64,000 bases of DNA. Source: Lachnospiraceae bacterium. GTDB lineage: Bacteria > Bacillota_A > Clostridia > Lachnospirales > Lachnospiraceae. The translations under genes and the position numbers were made by a program. Shown here piece by piece: positions 26,078 to 36,361 of this stretch (positions are counted from its first letter, which is position 1; each line of letters opens with the position of its first letter). The notes below the pieces were generated by a model. It saw nothing but the letters and a program-made list of their open reading frames with translations, was not told the origin of the DNA and did no database searches. The stretch spans positions 10,643 to 74,642 of the forward strand of contig JAFRMI010000003.1 in NCBI GenBank assembly GCA_017430765.1, read 5' to 3'.

Positions 26078-27283
26078 ATGCTTGAAGGAAAAACAGTGAT
26101 TCTCGGCGTCACCGGAAGCATCGCCGCGTACAAGGCGGCGGACCTCGCGAGCCGCCTTGTGAAGCAGCACGCCGAGGTTCACGTGATCATGACCGGCAAT
26201 GCGGCGAACTTCATTCATCCGATCACTTTTGAGACGCTGACAGGGCGGAAGTGCCTGACGGACACATTCGACCGGAATTTTGAGTTCGAGGTGGAGCACG
26301 TCTCACTTGCCAAGAAGGCAGATCTTATGGTCGTCGCCCCCGCGACGGCGAATGTGATCGCCAAGTTTGCCTGCGGGATCGCGGACGATATGCTGACAAC
26401 GACGTTCCTCGCGTGCACGTGCCCCGTGTGGATCGCACCGGCGATGAACACGCGGATGTATGAAAATGCAGCCACGCAGGACAACATCCGGACCCTGAAA
26501 AGCCGCGGCATTGAATTCATCGAGCCGGCTTCCGGCCGCCTCGCCTGCGGCGACGTGGGAAAGGGAAAGCTGGAGGATCCATCTGTTATTGCCGACCGCA
26601 TTCTGCATGCGATCGCGTATGAGAAGGACCTTCTTGGAAAGAAGAGTCTGGTGACGGCCGGCCCGACCCGCGAATCCATTGACCCGGTGCGCTTTATCTC
26701 GAATCATTCCACCGGGAAGATGGGGTATGCCGTCGCGAAGATGGCCTCCATGCGCGGCGCGGACGTAACGCTTGTTACGGGACCGGTCGCGATCGCGCCT
26801 CCTCCGGCAGTCAAAGTGATTCCCGTCACGAGCGCGGGGGATCTGTTCAGAGCCGTGACGGGGGAAGCGTACAGACAGGACGCGATTATCAAGGCGGCGG
26901 CAGTGGCGGATTACCGGCCGTCTTCCGTCAGCTCCGAGAAGATGAAGAAAGCGGACGATGACCTGTCGATCGCCCTCGAGCGGACAGAGGATACCCTGCA
27001 GTATCTGGGAGACCGCAAGCGGCCGGGGCAGATCCTGTGCGGATTTGCGATGGAGACGTCTGATCTCGACGCCCGTGCGGCAGAAAAATTAAAAAAGAAG
27101 AACCTGGATATGATCGTCGCAAATAACGTGAAGGTAGAAGGGGCTGGGTTTGGAACGGATACCAACGTCGTCACGATCATCACGAAGAAAGAAACGGTTC
27201 ACCTTGAGAAGATGAGCAAGGAGATGGTGGCCATGCAGATCCTGGACAGAATATCCGGGATGATGCAGAAGGGGAAGGAGTAA
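26078..27283 (+). CDS. coaBC: Bifunctional phosphopantothenoylcysteine decarboxylase/synthase
   Basis: 401 residues. The N-terminal CoaC flavoprotein half has GVTGSIAAYKAADL, the active His in VEHVSLAKKADLMVVAPATAN, PAMNTRMYEN and the Cys of GRLACGDVGKG. The CoaB half starts about residue 190 with TAGPTRESIDPVRFISNHSTGKMG and ends with KKNLDMIVANNV. The start at 26078 has GGAGGG upstream; the frame is open from 26018, directly after coaX. Two base pairs separate it from the next gene. Confidence 0.95.
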   Translation: MLEGKTVILGVTGSIAAYKAADLASRLVKQHAEVHVIMTGNAANFIHPITFETLTGRKCLTDTFDRNFEFEVEHVSLAKKADLMVVAPATANVIAKFACGIADDMLTTTFLACTCPVWIAPAMNTRMYENAATQDNIRTLKSRGIEFIEPASGRLACGDVGKGKLEDPSVIADRILHAIAYEKDLLGKKSLVTAGPTRESIDPVRFISNHSTGKMGYAVAKMASMRGADVTLVTGPVAIAPPPAVKVIPVTSAGDLFRAVTGEAYRQDAIIKAAAVADYRPSSVSSEKMKKADDDLSIALERTEDTLQYLGDRKRPGQILCGFAMETSDLDARAAEKLKKKNLDMIVANNVKVEGAGFGTDTNVVTIITKKETVHLEKMSKEMVAMQILDRISGMMQKGKE

Positions 27284-27285
27284 AG

Positions 27286-28671
27286 ATGGCTCTGACAGCA
27301 GCATTTATGGTGCCGCATCCGCCCATGATCGTTCCGGAGATCGGGAGAGGCGGAGAGAAGCAGATCGGGGAGACGGTCCGGGCATACGAGCAGGTGGCAG
27401 ATGAGATCGCTGCGCTTGCCCCGGATACGATTATTATCACCAGTCCCCACACGGTCATGTACGCGGACTATTTTCACATCTCTCCGGGGAGGTCGGCAAA
27501 GGGATCGTTTGCGGATTTCCGGGCGCCGCAGGTTCGTTTTGAGGAGACATACGACGAGGAGCTTGCGGATCAGATCGCGGCATTCGCGGCGGAGAGAGGG
27601 TTCCCGGCAGGCGTTATGGGAGAGCGGGAGAAAAAGCTCGATCACGGGACAATGGTGCCCCTCTATTTCATAAGAAAACGGATCAAAAGCGGAAAGATCG
27701 TGCGGATCGGGCTGTCAGGCCTTCCTCTCACCATGCATTATGAGCTTGGGATGATGATCCGCGACGCGGTCACGAAACTTGGCCGGAGAGCTGTCTTTGT
27801 TGCGAGCGGCGATCTGTCCCACAAACTGCAGACCTACGGACCTTACGGCTTTGCTCCGGAGGGTCCGGCCTACGATGAAAGGATCATGGATGTGTGCGGG
27901 AGAGGCGCATTCGGGGAACTGTTTGACTTCGACGAGGCACATCTTGAGAAAGCGGCCGAGTGCGGCCACCGTTCCTTTGTGATCATGGCCGGTGCACTGG
28001 ACGGCATGGCTGTGGAGGTGAAGCAGCTGTCCCATCAGGATGTGACGGGCGTGGGATACGGAATCTGCACGTTCTATCCGAAAGAACCGGATGAGAGCAG
28101 GCATTTTCTCAGCCGTCATCTGAAGGGACTCCTCGGGAAGCTTAAGAAGCAGCGGGACCGGTCGGACGCCTATGTGCAGCTTGCCCGGCTGTCTCTTGAG
28201 ACATATATCCGCGAAGGCAGAATGATTGACGTCCCCGGGTGGGTTCCATCGGAGATGCGGGAGAAAAGGGCGGGGACCTTTGTCTCCATCCATAAGCACG
28301 GGAAGCTGCGCGGATGCATCGGAACCATTGTGCCGACAGCCGGATGCGTCGCGGAGGAAATCATCCAAAACGCGGTCAGCGCGTCGACGCGGGATCCGCG
28401 GTTCGATCCGATAGAGGAGGAGGAACTGCAGTGGCTGGAGATCCACGTGGATGTGCTCGGGGAGCCCGAGCGGATTGCGTCTAAAGCGGAACTCGATGTG
28501 AAACGGTACGGTGTGATCGTCACAAGCGGGAGACGGCGGGGCCTTCTTCTGCCGGATCTTGACGGCGTGGATACGGTGGATCAGCAGGTTTCCATCGCCA
28601 TGCAGAAGGGCGGAATCCGCGAAGGCGACCGGATGACGCTCGAAAGATTTGAAGTGGTGCGGCATATGTAG
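27286..28671 (+). CDS. LigB-like / AMMECR1 fusion protein
   Basis: 461 residues in two parts. Residues 1-265 resemble class III extradiol dioxygenases (PHPPMIVPEIG, TSPHTVMYADYF with His, ASGDLSHKL). Residues about 285-461 are an AMMECR1 domain with the signature LRGCIGTI. This is the AmmeMemoRadiSam arrangement, a triad of AMMECR1, Memo/LigB-like and radical SAM proteins whose reaction is not settled. The radical SAM partner follows. It starts 2 bases after coaBC, so it is probably in the CoA operon. Confidence 0.9.
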   Translation: MALTAAFMVPHPPMIVPEIGRGGEKQIGETVRAYEQVADEIAALAPDTIIITSPHTVMYADYFHISPGRSAKGSFADFRAPQVRFEETYDEELADQIAAFAAERGFPAGVMGEREKKLDHGTMVPLYFIRKRIKSGKIVRIGLSGLPLTMHYELGMMIRDAVTKLGRRAVFVASGDLSHKLQTYGPYGFAPEGPAYDERIMDVCGRGAFGELFDFDEAHLEKAAECGHRSFVIMAGALDGMAVEVKQLSHQDVTGVGYGICTFYPKEPDESRHFLSRHLKGLLGKLKKQRDRSDAYVQLARLSLETYIREGRMIDVPGWVPSEMREKRAGTFVSIHKHGKLRGCIGTIVPTAGCVAEEIIQNAVSASTRDPRFDPIEEEELQWLEIHVDVLGEPERIASKAELDVKRYGVIVTSGRRRGLLLPDLDGVDTVDQQVSIAMQKGGIREGDRMTLERFEVVRHM

Positions 28672-28854
28672 GTATGCCGCCTCTGTCTTTTTACGGTTTC
28701 TGACACACCGCCGCATGATATGCGCGGATGGCGAATGTCCGCGGTCCCGGCAGCGGTACCCGGGCCTGCCGGGATCGAAGAGAAACAGCCGCCGGCACGT
28801 GTCGTCACGGGAAGATGGAAGAGGCGAAAAGAAGCAGGAGCAGGGGGATGCAGT

Positions 28855-29715
28855 ATGGCTGTCTGTAATGTATGTTTTCACCAATGTAAACTGAGCGAGG
28901 GGCAGACAGGCTTCTGCGGGGCGAGGATCTGTGCGGACGGAGAAGTGGCGGCGCGCAATTACGGCCGCGTGACGTCTCTGGCTCTGGATCCCATAGAGAA
29001 AAAACCGCTTTCACGTTTCTTTCCGGGAAGCCTGATCCTGTCCGCCGGCAGTTATGGGTGCAACCTGCGCTGTCCCTTCTGCCAGAATGCGGAGATCTCC
29101 TGGTCAAAGCGGGCGATGGCATACGCGGAAAGGGCGGAATATATTTCCCCGGAGGAGCTGGCGGGGATGGCTGCATTTTATAAAAAGAAGGGGAACATAG
29201 GGGTTGCTTTTACCTATAACGAGCCGCTGATCGGATATGAGTATGTGCGCGATACAGCGAAGCTGGTCCATGACATGGGTATGAAAAATGTCCTCGTCTC
29301 GAACGGGACGGCCTCCCTCGATATCCTTAAGGAGATCGGGCCGTATATCGACGCGATGAATATCGACCTCAAGGGCTTTACCGATCGCTATTACCGGGAT
29401 GTTCTGAAAGGGAGCCGGGAGATGGTGATGGATTTTATAGAAGAGGCGGTCAGGATCTGTCACGTGGAACTCACGACACTGATTGTGCCCGGTGAGAATG
29501 ATACGGAGGAGGAGATGCGCGGCATCGCCGGCTGGATCGCTTCTCTTACAGATGCGGAAGGGAGGACCGTCGGGCCTGCGATCCCGCTCCACATCTCCCG
29601 CTTCTTCCCGCGGTTCCATATGCAGGACCGGCCGGCGACGGATGTGGGTCTTGTCCTTCGCCTCGCGGAAGTGGCGGGAGAACAGCTGCAGTATGTCTAT
29701 CCCGGCAATATATAA
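28855..29715 (+). CDS. amrS: AmmeMemoRadiSam-system radical SAM enzyme
   Basis: 286 residues. Radical SAM motif CNLRCPFC at C69, C73, C76, preceded by an N-terminal Cys set (C4, C7, C11, C21) that suggests an extra metal site. GVAFTYNEP and SNGTAS are typical of the pyruvate-formate-lyase-activase-like group. Start at 28855 after AGGAGCAGGGGG; a frame open from 28720 has no signal. Functional partner of the fusion protein upstream; substrate unknown. Confidence 0.9.
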   Translation: MAVCNVCFHQCKLSEGQTGFCGARICADGEVAARNYGRVTSLALDPIEKKPLSRFFPGSLILSAGSYGCNLRCPFCQNAEISWSKRAMAYAERAEYISPEELAGMAAFYKKKGNIGVAFTYNEPLIGYEYVRDTAKLVHDMGMKNVLVSNGTASLDILKEIGPYIDAMNIDLKGFTDRYYRDVLKGSREMVMDFIEEAVRICHVELTTLIVPGENDTEEEMRGIAGWIASLTDAEGRTVGPAIPLHISRFFPRFHMQDRPATDVGLVLRLAEVAGEQLQYVYPGNI

Positions 29716-29861
29716 GCACCGGGAAAAAAACACCGGGTTACGCCCGGGGCAGATCCTGAAGAAGGCCGGTGCGAAGAGGAGAACGCCGGGACTTGGCAGG
29801 GTACTGTGTCATCTGACGCTGAGCAGAATCCCGCGCTAAGTCCCGCGGGCGATATTTGAGC

Positions 29862-30755
29862 TTATCGGCTATCTGCCCTGGCGGCCTCCCGAATCTTCCG
29901 GTTCATTGTATTGAGAACCCGCTTTTTATCCAGACACCACAGCGGTGCGAGGAGAAGGGCGCGCGGCCCGTCCCCGGTCATCCTGTGCAGAACGGTTTTT
30001 TCCGGGAGAATGCTTACGCACTCCGCGATGAGATCCGCGTACTCATCGAGCGTGAAAAGAGGAAAGGGACATTCTTCATACTGCTTTGCCATAGCGGTTC
30101 CTTTTAAGATCTGCAGCATCTGCATTTTAATGCCGTCGAGCTCCGGGCGGAGACCTGCCAGATAACGGACCGTATCCAGCATGTCCTCCCTCGACTCGCC
30201 GGGAAGGCCCATAATGATATGAACGATCACGGTGACACCGATCGCCTTTAAGTTCCGGTAGCTCTCTTCGAATTGGGAGAGCGGATACCCCCGGCGGATC
30301 GCCCCGGCTGTCCGTTCATGGACCGTCTGCAGCCCGAGTTCCACCCAGACCGGTTTGACCGCGTTTAATTCCCTGAGAACAGCAAGGATTTCCGGCGGCA
30401 GGCAGTCCGGTCTTGTGCCGATGGACAGCGCAGCGATCTCATCCCTCGATATGGTCTCCATATAGAGCTTCCGCAATCGCTCCGGGTCTCCGTATGTATT
30501 TGTATAGGACTGAAAATACGCCACGAACAGATCGGCATTCGTCTTCGCCCGGATGCGCCGCTTCGCTTCTTCGAGCTGCTGCTCCACCGGGCCCGCCCGC
30601 GCGGCGAACTCTCCGGAGCCGCCCCCGGAGCAGAATGTGCAGCCGCCGAATCCGATGCGCCCATCCCGGTTCGGGCAGGTGCAGCCGGATGTCAGGGAGA
30701 GCTTGTATACCTTCTCTCCATAGGTACTTTTCAGATAGTCGGACAGGCGGATCAA
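29862..30755 (-). CDS. TIGR01212-type (YhcC-like) radical SAM protein
   Basis: 297 residues, start TTG at 30755 with GGAGGT just upstream; the ATG at 30794 lacks a site. The cluster motif is the long form seen in this family: C27 PNRDG...GGC39 TFC42. Later segments VELGLQTVHERT and HIIMGLPGESREDM are typical radical SAM barrel strands. Related Elp3-like proteins act on tRNA, but this group has no firmly assigned substrate. Confidence 0.88.
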   Translation of the reverse strand: MIRLSDYLKSTYGEKVYKLSLTSGCTCPNRDGRIGFGGCTFCSGGGSGEFAARAGPVEQQLEEAKRRIRAKTNADLFVAYFQSYTNTYGDPERLRKLYMETISRDEIAALSIGTRPDCLPPEILAVLRELNAVKPVWVELGLQTVHERTAGAIRRGYPLSQFEESYRNLKAIGVTVIVHIIMGLPGESREDMLDTVRYLAGLRPELDGIKMQMLQILKGTAMAKQYEECPFPLFTLDEYADLIAECVSILPEKTVLHRMTGDGPRALLLAPLWCLDKKRVLNTMNRKIREAARADSR

Positions 30756-30831
30756 GAGAAACCTCCGTGAATGGATTGTGTAAGATCCTCCCAACTATAC
30801 CATTTCCAAAGGAAGGCAGGCAACGTGTGAT

Positions 30832-31626
30832 ATGGAAATCAACAGGGAAAAGATCAGAGCGGAGTTCTCATCCTATGTCTCTGCGTATGATGTGAGCGAT
30901 CCGAAGATCGCGCTTAAGATTCTGCACACAGAACATGTGGCGGATCTGTGTGACACCATTTCAGACAGCCTTCACCTTGGGGAGGAAGAAAAGAACATCG
31001 CCTGGGTATGCGGCATGCTTCACGATATCGGGCGCTTCGAACAGGTCCGCCGATACGGCACGTTTTTTGACAGGAAATCCGTCAATCACGCGGCTTTCGG
31101 CGCGGATCTTCTCTTTAAGGAGGGACTGATCCGTCAGTTTCTGGAGGATACCTCCGAAGATCCGCTGATAGAGCGGACGATCCGCCTGCACAATGTCTAC
31201 GCCCTCCCGGAAACGCTTTCCGACAGGGAGCGCATGTTCTGCCACATTCTCCGCGACGCGGATAAAATCGATATCATGAGGGTAAACTGTGAGACGCCCC
31301 TCCCGGAGATCTACAATCTGCCGGAGGAGGAATTCCGGACATCCGCGATCTCGGACGCGGTATTTGCCGATGCCATGCGCGGACTCAATGTCAACCGGGA
31401 ACACTCAAAAACCGCGGCGGATTATGTTGTCGGACATATCTGCTTCGTCTACGGACTCGTATATCCGGAGAGTGTCCGGCAGGTCTCCCGTCAGGGGTAT
31501 CTCCGGAAGATGCTGCATTTTGCGAGCGACAATCCAAAGACAGCAAAGAGATTCGCTGAGATTGGCGCGTCCGTTGAATCGTACCTTGCAGGCTTTCAGA
31601 ATCAGAACAAGGAGTCATCACTATGA
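30832..31626 (+). CDS. HD-domain metal-dependent phosphohydrolase
   Basis: 264 residues. HD motif: H35 region (LHTEHVADL), LHDIGRFEQ with H64-D65, a later His in RLHNVYAL, and D in RDADKIDIM. Such proteins hydrolyse nucleotides or related phosphates; substrate unknown. Ends ATGA over the start of a radical SAM gene, so the two are co-translated and may work on one pathway. Confidence 0.85.
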   Translation: MEINREKIRAEFSSYVSAYDVSDPKIALKILHTEHVADLCDTISDSLHLGEEEKNIAWVCGMLHDIGRFEQVRRYGTFFDRKSVNHAAFGADLLFKEGLIRQFLEDTSEDPLIERTIRLHNVYALPETLSDRERMFCHILRDADKIDIMRVNCETPLPEIYNLPEEEFRTSAISDAVFADAMRGLNVNREHSKTAADYVVGHICFVYGLVYPESVRQVSRQGYLRKMLHFASDNPKTAKRFAEIGASVESYLAGFQNQNKESSL

Positions 31627-32525
31627 AAAACATGGATATTATGTACCGCCCTCCTTATGAGGCCCAGTCCCTTCTTCTTCTGGCAACGTCCGGCTGCAGC
31701 CACAATGCCTGCCGTTTCTGCACCATGTACAAAAATGTGCCCTTCGAGGTCGCACCGCTGGACCTCATCGAAAAGCAGCTTATCTACGCGGCTGAATACC
31801 AGCCCCATAAGACGCGGGCCTTTCTGGAGAACGGGGACGCCTTTACGCTGGACGCGGCGTATCTTCTTGAAATCGCAAAGCTGATTCACCGCTACATGCC
31901 GTCGATCGGGGTGATCAGTATGTACGCCCAGATCCAGAATATTATGACCAAGACGGACGAAGATCTCCGGAAGCTGGCGGCCGCCGGAATCGGTGAACTC
32001 AACATCGGACTCGAAAGCGGTGTGGACGATGTCCTCGCGTATCTGCGGAAGGGGTATACGGCAGCGGAGGCGGAACATGCGCTCATGCGGCTGCATGACG
32101 CGGGGATCCCATTCAGTGTCAATGTCATTTTCGGCGCGGCCGGCGCGGGACGAGGCACGGAACACGGGGAGGCAACCGCGCGTTTTCTCAATAAGGTGCA
32201 GCCATATCTGATCTTCACCGGGACGATTCACCCGGCCGAGGGCTGCGATATGTTCGAGGATATGCGGGCGGGGCGGTTCATAGAACCTGTATTTGAGGAG
32301 TATATTGCGGAGGAGGAGAGATTCCTCGAGACGCTTGCCATGCGCGACGCGGAGTATTTCGGCATTCATCCTGCCAACATCCTGCAGCTGCACGGACAGC
32401 TTCCCGCGGACAAGGAGAAGCTCCTTTGCAAGCTTCGGAAGGAACGCGCCGAAGCGGATCCCGCCCTCCTCTCAAAACTTCCGGAGCGGATCGGCCTCGA
32501 AGGAATGATCTTTAACTGGAACTAA
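31623..32525 (+). CDS. Radical SAM protein with CX4CX2C motif
   Basis: 300 residues. The cluster cysteines are C25, C30 and C33 in TSGCSHNACRFCTMY, i.e. CX4CX2C rather than the standard CX3CX2C; the phrase GCSHNxCxFCxMY is known in a COG1032-like group. LNIGLESGVDDVL and NVIFGAAGAGRGTEHG follow as barrel motifs. No B12 domain. Overlaps the HD gene by four bases. Function unknown. Confidence 0.85.
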   Translation: MKNMDIMYRPPYEAQSLLLLATSGCSHNACRFCTMYKNVPFEVAPLDLIEKQLIYAAEYQPHKTRAFLENGDAFTLDAAYLLEIAKLIHRYMPSIGVISMYAQIQNIMTKTDEDLRKLAAAGIGELNIGLESGVDDVLAYLRKGYTAAEAEHALMRLHDAGIPFSVNVIFGAAGAGRGTEHGEATARFLNKVQPYLIFTGTIHPAEGCDMFEDMRAGRFIEPVFEEYIAEEERFLETLAMRDAEYFGIHPANILQLHGQLPADKEKLLCKLRKERAEADPALLSKLPERIGLEGMIFNWN

Positions 32526-32600
32526 AGACGCGGATGCATTCATATGGCCTGAGCGGCTTATGCTGCAGGGCGGCATTTTTACTGTCGAAGCTCAGCGATA

Positions 32601-33458
32601 TCACCGCCGGAGCTTCGCGATGTTGTAGAAGAGAATGCCTGCAATGACAACGGCGGCGCCTGCGATGGAGAGCCGCCCCAGCTTTTCCCCGTAAAATACG
32701 GCCACCAGAATCGGATTTAAGATCGGTTCCAGCGCGTTGATGATCGACGCCGTGACGGGGTCTATGTGTGCTGTTCCGTAGGAGAAAAAGATATAGGCGA
32801 CACCGATCTGTACGGCGCCAAGAAGAAAGAGCGGAATAAGCGCCGAGGCGCCAAATACCGTTTCCCGAAGGATCATCGGGGAAAACACAATTCCTGTGAT
32901 GAGTTCCCCGATGAACATGGAGGAGAGGGCATCTCCGTCCTCAAACCGGTTCATCATGAACATTCCCGCATAGAAGATGCCGGCCATAACCGCACAAAGA
33001 TCCCCCGCAATCTTTCCGACAGACAGACTTTCCAAAAAGAAGCACAGGATACCCGCGAGCACGACAAGAATGGTGCTGATCTCCAGCCTTCCCGGTTTCT
33101 CCCTGAAGAAGACGAACATCATAACAATAATCCAGATCGGCGCCGTGTACTGCAGGACGACGGCGTTGCCCGCCGTTGTCAGTTTTGTCGCGATGGAGTA
33201 GAACGATGTTGCGAGCATGATGCATGCCGCACCTGCAAGAACGGTCCGGTTGAACCGGATCCTGTGCCGGGTGATGAGCAGATAGAGTCCGATCACGCAT
33301 AATCCGATCAGGTTCCTGCCGCCGTTGATGGCGAGCGGATTCCAGGGAATGAGTTTAATCAAAAGGCCGCCCGTTGAAAACATGAGGGCGGATGCAAGCA
33401 TGGCGAGGACTCCCAGCTGATTTGAGGAGTGCGTGTCTTTCGTTCGTGCAGTATTCAT
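32601..33458 (-). CDS. EamA/DMT-family transporter
   Basis: 285 residues in ten predicted helices forming two EamA repeats (about 14-145 and 155-280). Second-half motif SIINALEPILNPILVAVFYGE is typical of drug/metabolite exporters. Convergent with the radical SAM gene and followed upstream by a spacer to the clostripain locus. Substrate cannot be predicted. Confidence 0.88.
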   Translation of the reverse strand: MNTARTKDTHSSNQLGVLAMLASALMFSTGGLLIKLIPWNPLAINGGRNLIGLCVIGLYLLITRHRIRFNRTVLAGAACIMLATSFYSIATKLTTAGNAVVLQYTAPIWIIVMMFVFFREKPGRLEISTILVVLAGILCFFLESLSVGKIAGDLCAVMAGIFYAGMFMMNRFEDGDALSSMFIGELITGIVFSPMILRETVFGASALIPLFLLGAVQIGVAYIFFSYGTAHIDPVTASIINALEPILNPILVAVFYGEKLGRLSIAGAAVVIAGILFYNIAKLRR

Positions 33459-33767
33459 AGGAAGAATATAACAATGCGAAAACGGATTAGCAAGGTTTAA
33501 TTGTGATTCATTATGGACAACCGCGCGGACTGCTTATTATTCCGGTGCCGATGGCAGCAGGGAAAAAACGGTACGGGACAGACCGTCCGGTGCGGCACGC
33601 AGCCGGTTTCCGGGGCGCAGTTCAGGGGAACAGGATCGGGAATAGTATGTCCATTTCGGTTTTTTTGTGATACACTCTTTAGTGGCTGCATTTTATGAAG
33701 GAAAGAGATGCGGGCGCAGCGCGTCCGCGATCCGCTTCGCTTTGTACGGCAGAAAGGAAGAAGAGTT

Positions 33768-36284
33768 ATGGCACCAGCACCCATGGGCCGGGACCGGAAA
33801 GTGACCGGCAAGGCTAAAGATATCTACAAGAGGGGCGACGGGCTCGGAACGGGACCGGTCGGCTCATCCGGCGGTTACAGCGGAAAGACAGGGGGCTCGT
33901 CCTCCGGGGGCGGCGGTAAGAGAAGCGGCGGAAAGATGCCGCTCATCCTGATCCTTCTGCTCGTTCTCTTCGGAGGCGGCGGAGGACTGTCCGGACTCCT
34001 CGGGGGATCCGGGAGTTCGGGAACCGGTTCGACGAACGGAAACGGGACCGGCTTTTCCCAGGCGACGCCTGCCGTAACGGCGACGCCGAAACCGGGCAAC
34101 GCCGGCAGCAATGCGTCCGGAAGCCAGAGCGCATCGTCTTCCCAGATGGACTCCTTTATCAACCAGTTCTTCGCGGGCGATCCGTCGACCTTCACGTCGA
34201 ACGGAGGAACGACGCAGTCCGCCGATGAGACCACAGCAGATGTTTCCGTGGCATCCGGGTCCCGCGAGAAGTACACAAAACTTCTCGGAAACGGAAAAGA
34301 CACCGTCACCATCATGGTTTATATGTGCGGGACGGATCTTGAGTCGAGAAGCGGCATGGCGACTGCGGATCTCATGGAGATGACGAAGGCGGACCTTACG
34401 AACGTCAACATCATCGTATACACCGGCGGCTGCAGGAGATGGCAGAACAACGTCATCAGCAGCTCCGTCAACCAGATCTATCAGGTGAAGAACGGGGGAC
34501 TCTCCCTTCTTATCAAGGATGCGGGCAGCGGCGTCATGACCGATCCGTCCACGCTTGCGTCCTTCATTAAGTGGTGTTCGCAGAATTAATCCGCGAACCG
34601 CAATGAGCTGATCTTCTGGGACCACGGCGGAGGCTCCGTGAGCGGCTACGGCTACGACGAGAAGAACGCCCGCGCCGGCGGCATGACGCTCGAGGGCATC
34701 AACAGAGCGCTTTCGAAGGCCGGCGTGCGCTTTGACTTCGTCGGATTTGACGCCTGCCTCATGGCGACGGCCGAGAATGCGCTGATGCTGAACAGCCACG
34801 CCGACTATATGATCGCATCCGAGGAGACCGAGCCCGGGATCGGCTGGTATTACACGGACTGGCTGACGCAGTTCTCGAAAAATACATCCATGCCGACCAC
34901 TGAGATCGGCAAGAGGATCGCGGATGATTTCGTGAAGGCCTGCAACGCCAGGTGCCGCGGCCAGCAGACGACGCTTTCCGTCATCGATCTGGCGGAATTC
35001 GCCAACACGGTTCCGGATAAGCTGACCGCATTTGCGAAGTCCATCAGCGCGCTCATCGAGAAGAAGCAGTATTCACAGGTGGCGTCGGCCAGGAACCAGA
35101 CACGCGAGTTTGCGCGGAGCACCCGGATCGACCAGGTGGATCTCATCGATCTCGCCAGGAATATGGGGACGCAGGAGGGCAGAGATCTCGCCGCGGTCCT
35201 TGAGGGAGCTGTCAAATACAACAACTATAACAACATCTCGAAGGCGGGCGGCGTCTCCATCTATTTCCCGTACCAGAGTATCTCTAAGGTCGATTCGGCG
35301 GTCAGCACCATGAATGCGATCGGCATGGATTCGAGCTACGGGGAGGCGATCAAGGAGTTCGCGTCCCTCCAGACCTACGGACAGGTCGCAGGCGGCGGCA
35401 CGAACAATCCGTACAGCTCCCTGCTCGGAGATTACGGAATCTTCGGAACCGGAAGCGGATCCGGATCCTCGTCCGGCTCCTCCTCGTATTCAGCGGACTA
35501 CGGTGCGGACGCGCTCAGCCAGCTTCTCGGGGCGTTCCTCGGAGGAAATTACAGTTCGATCTCCGGACTGTCCTCCTCGAATACCGGATATCTGAGCGGA
35601 AGGGCGCTCGGAGTGGAAGAGACCGCGGAGTATATCAGCGCGAATCATTTCGAGGGCGATCAGCTTCTGTGGCAGGAGGACGGCGGAGAGTATAAGATCT
35701 CCATCGCGGACGACCAGTGGCAGTATGTACACGGCGTCGACCTCAATATGTTCTACGACGACGGGGAAGGCTATATCGACTTCGGTCTTGACAATGTGTA
35801 CAGCTTCGATGAAGCCGGCAGATTTGTTGCGAATACGGACAAGGTGTGGCTGTCATTTAACGATCAGATCGTCGCTTACTACCACGAGAACACGGAGCAG
35901 GATGGCGAGAAGTACGCGATCACGGGCTATGTCCCGGCGCTTCTCAACGGCGACCGTGTGAACCTCATCGTAGTATTTGACAACGAGGATCCGTACGGAC
36001 GGCTGGAAGGCGCGCGGGCGGTCTATAAGGACGGCGAGACGGAGACGGTCGCGAAAACCATGACGGAGATCAAGAACGGGGATACGATCGATTTCCTCTG
36101 CGACTATTATACCTATGACGGGGAATATCAGGATTCTTACAAGTTCGGGGATCCGCTCACGGTGACGGACGATCTCACGATCGGAAATTCGGAGTTCTCT
36201 GATCAGGGCAGCGTCATGATTACGTACCGCTTCCGCGATCTCTATAACCGTGAGTACTGGACAGCACCGATTCTGGTCAAGTAG
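33768..36284 (+). pseudogene. Clostripain-like (C11) protease interrupted by in-frame stop
   Basis: One continuous frame of about 838 codons broken by TAA at 34587-34589, between WCSQN and SANRNELIFWDHGGG. The N-terminal part has a helix (MPLILILLLVLF) and a Gly/Ser-rich linker; the C11 domain starts near TVTIMVYMCGTDLESRSG. The catalytic His (HGGG) and Cys (FDACLMA) both lie after the stop. The only later start, GTG at 34638, falls behind the His, so reinitiation would not restore it. Long Ser/Gly linker and a beta-rich tail follow. AGGAAG precedes the ATG. Decay is recent: the rest of the frame is intact. Confidence 0.8.
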
Positions 36285-36310
36285 AAGAAAGTATACAGAC
36301 AGATACAACG

Positions 36311-36343
36311 AAAAGGAGACAGGACAGCCTGCCTCCTTTTTTT
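36311..36343 (+). terminator. Terminator after the clostripain-like gene
   Basis: AAAAGGAG-A-CAGG / CCTG-C-CTCCTTTT with one internal mismatch, followed by a T run. Confidence 0.75.
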
Positions 36344-36361
36344 GACGATATAGAAAATGCT

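Noticed and set aside
34587..34589. Stop-codon recoding (Sec or Pyl) in the clostripain gene
   Set aside because: The codon is TAA, which is not used for selenocysteine (TGA) or pyrrolysine (TAG), and no SECIS-like hairpin was seen.
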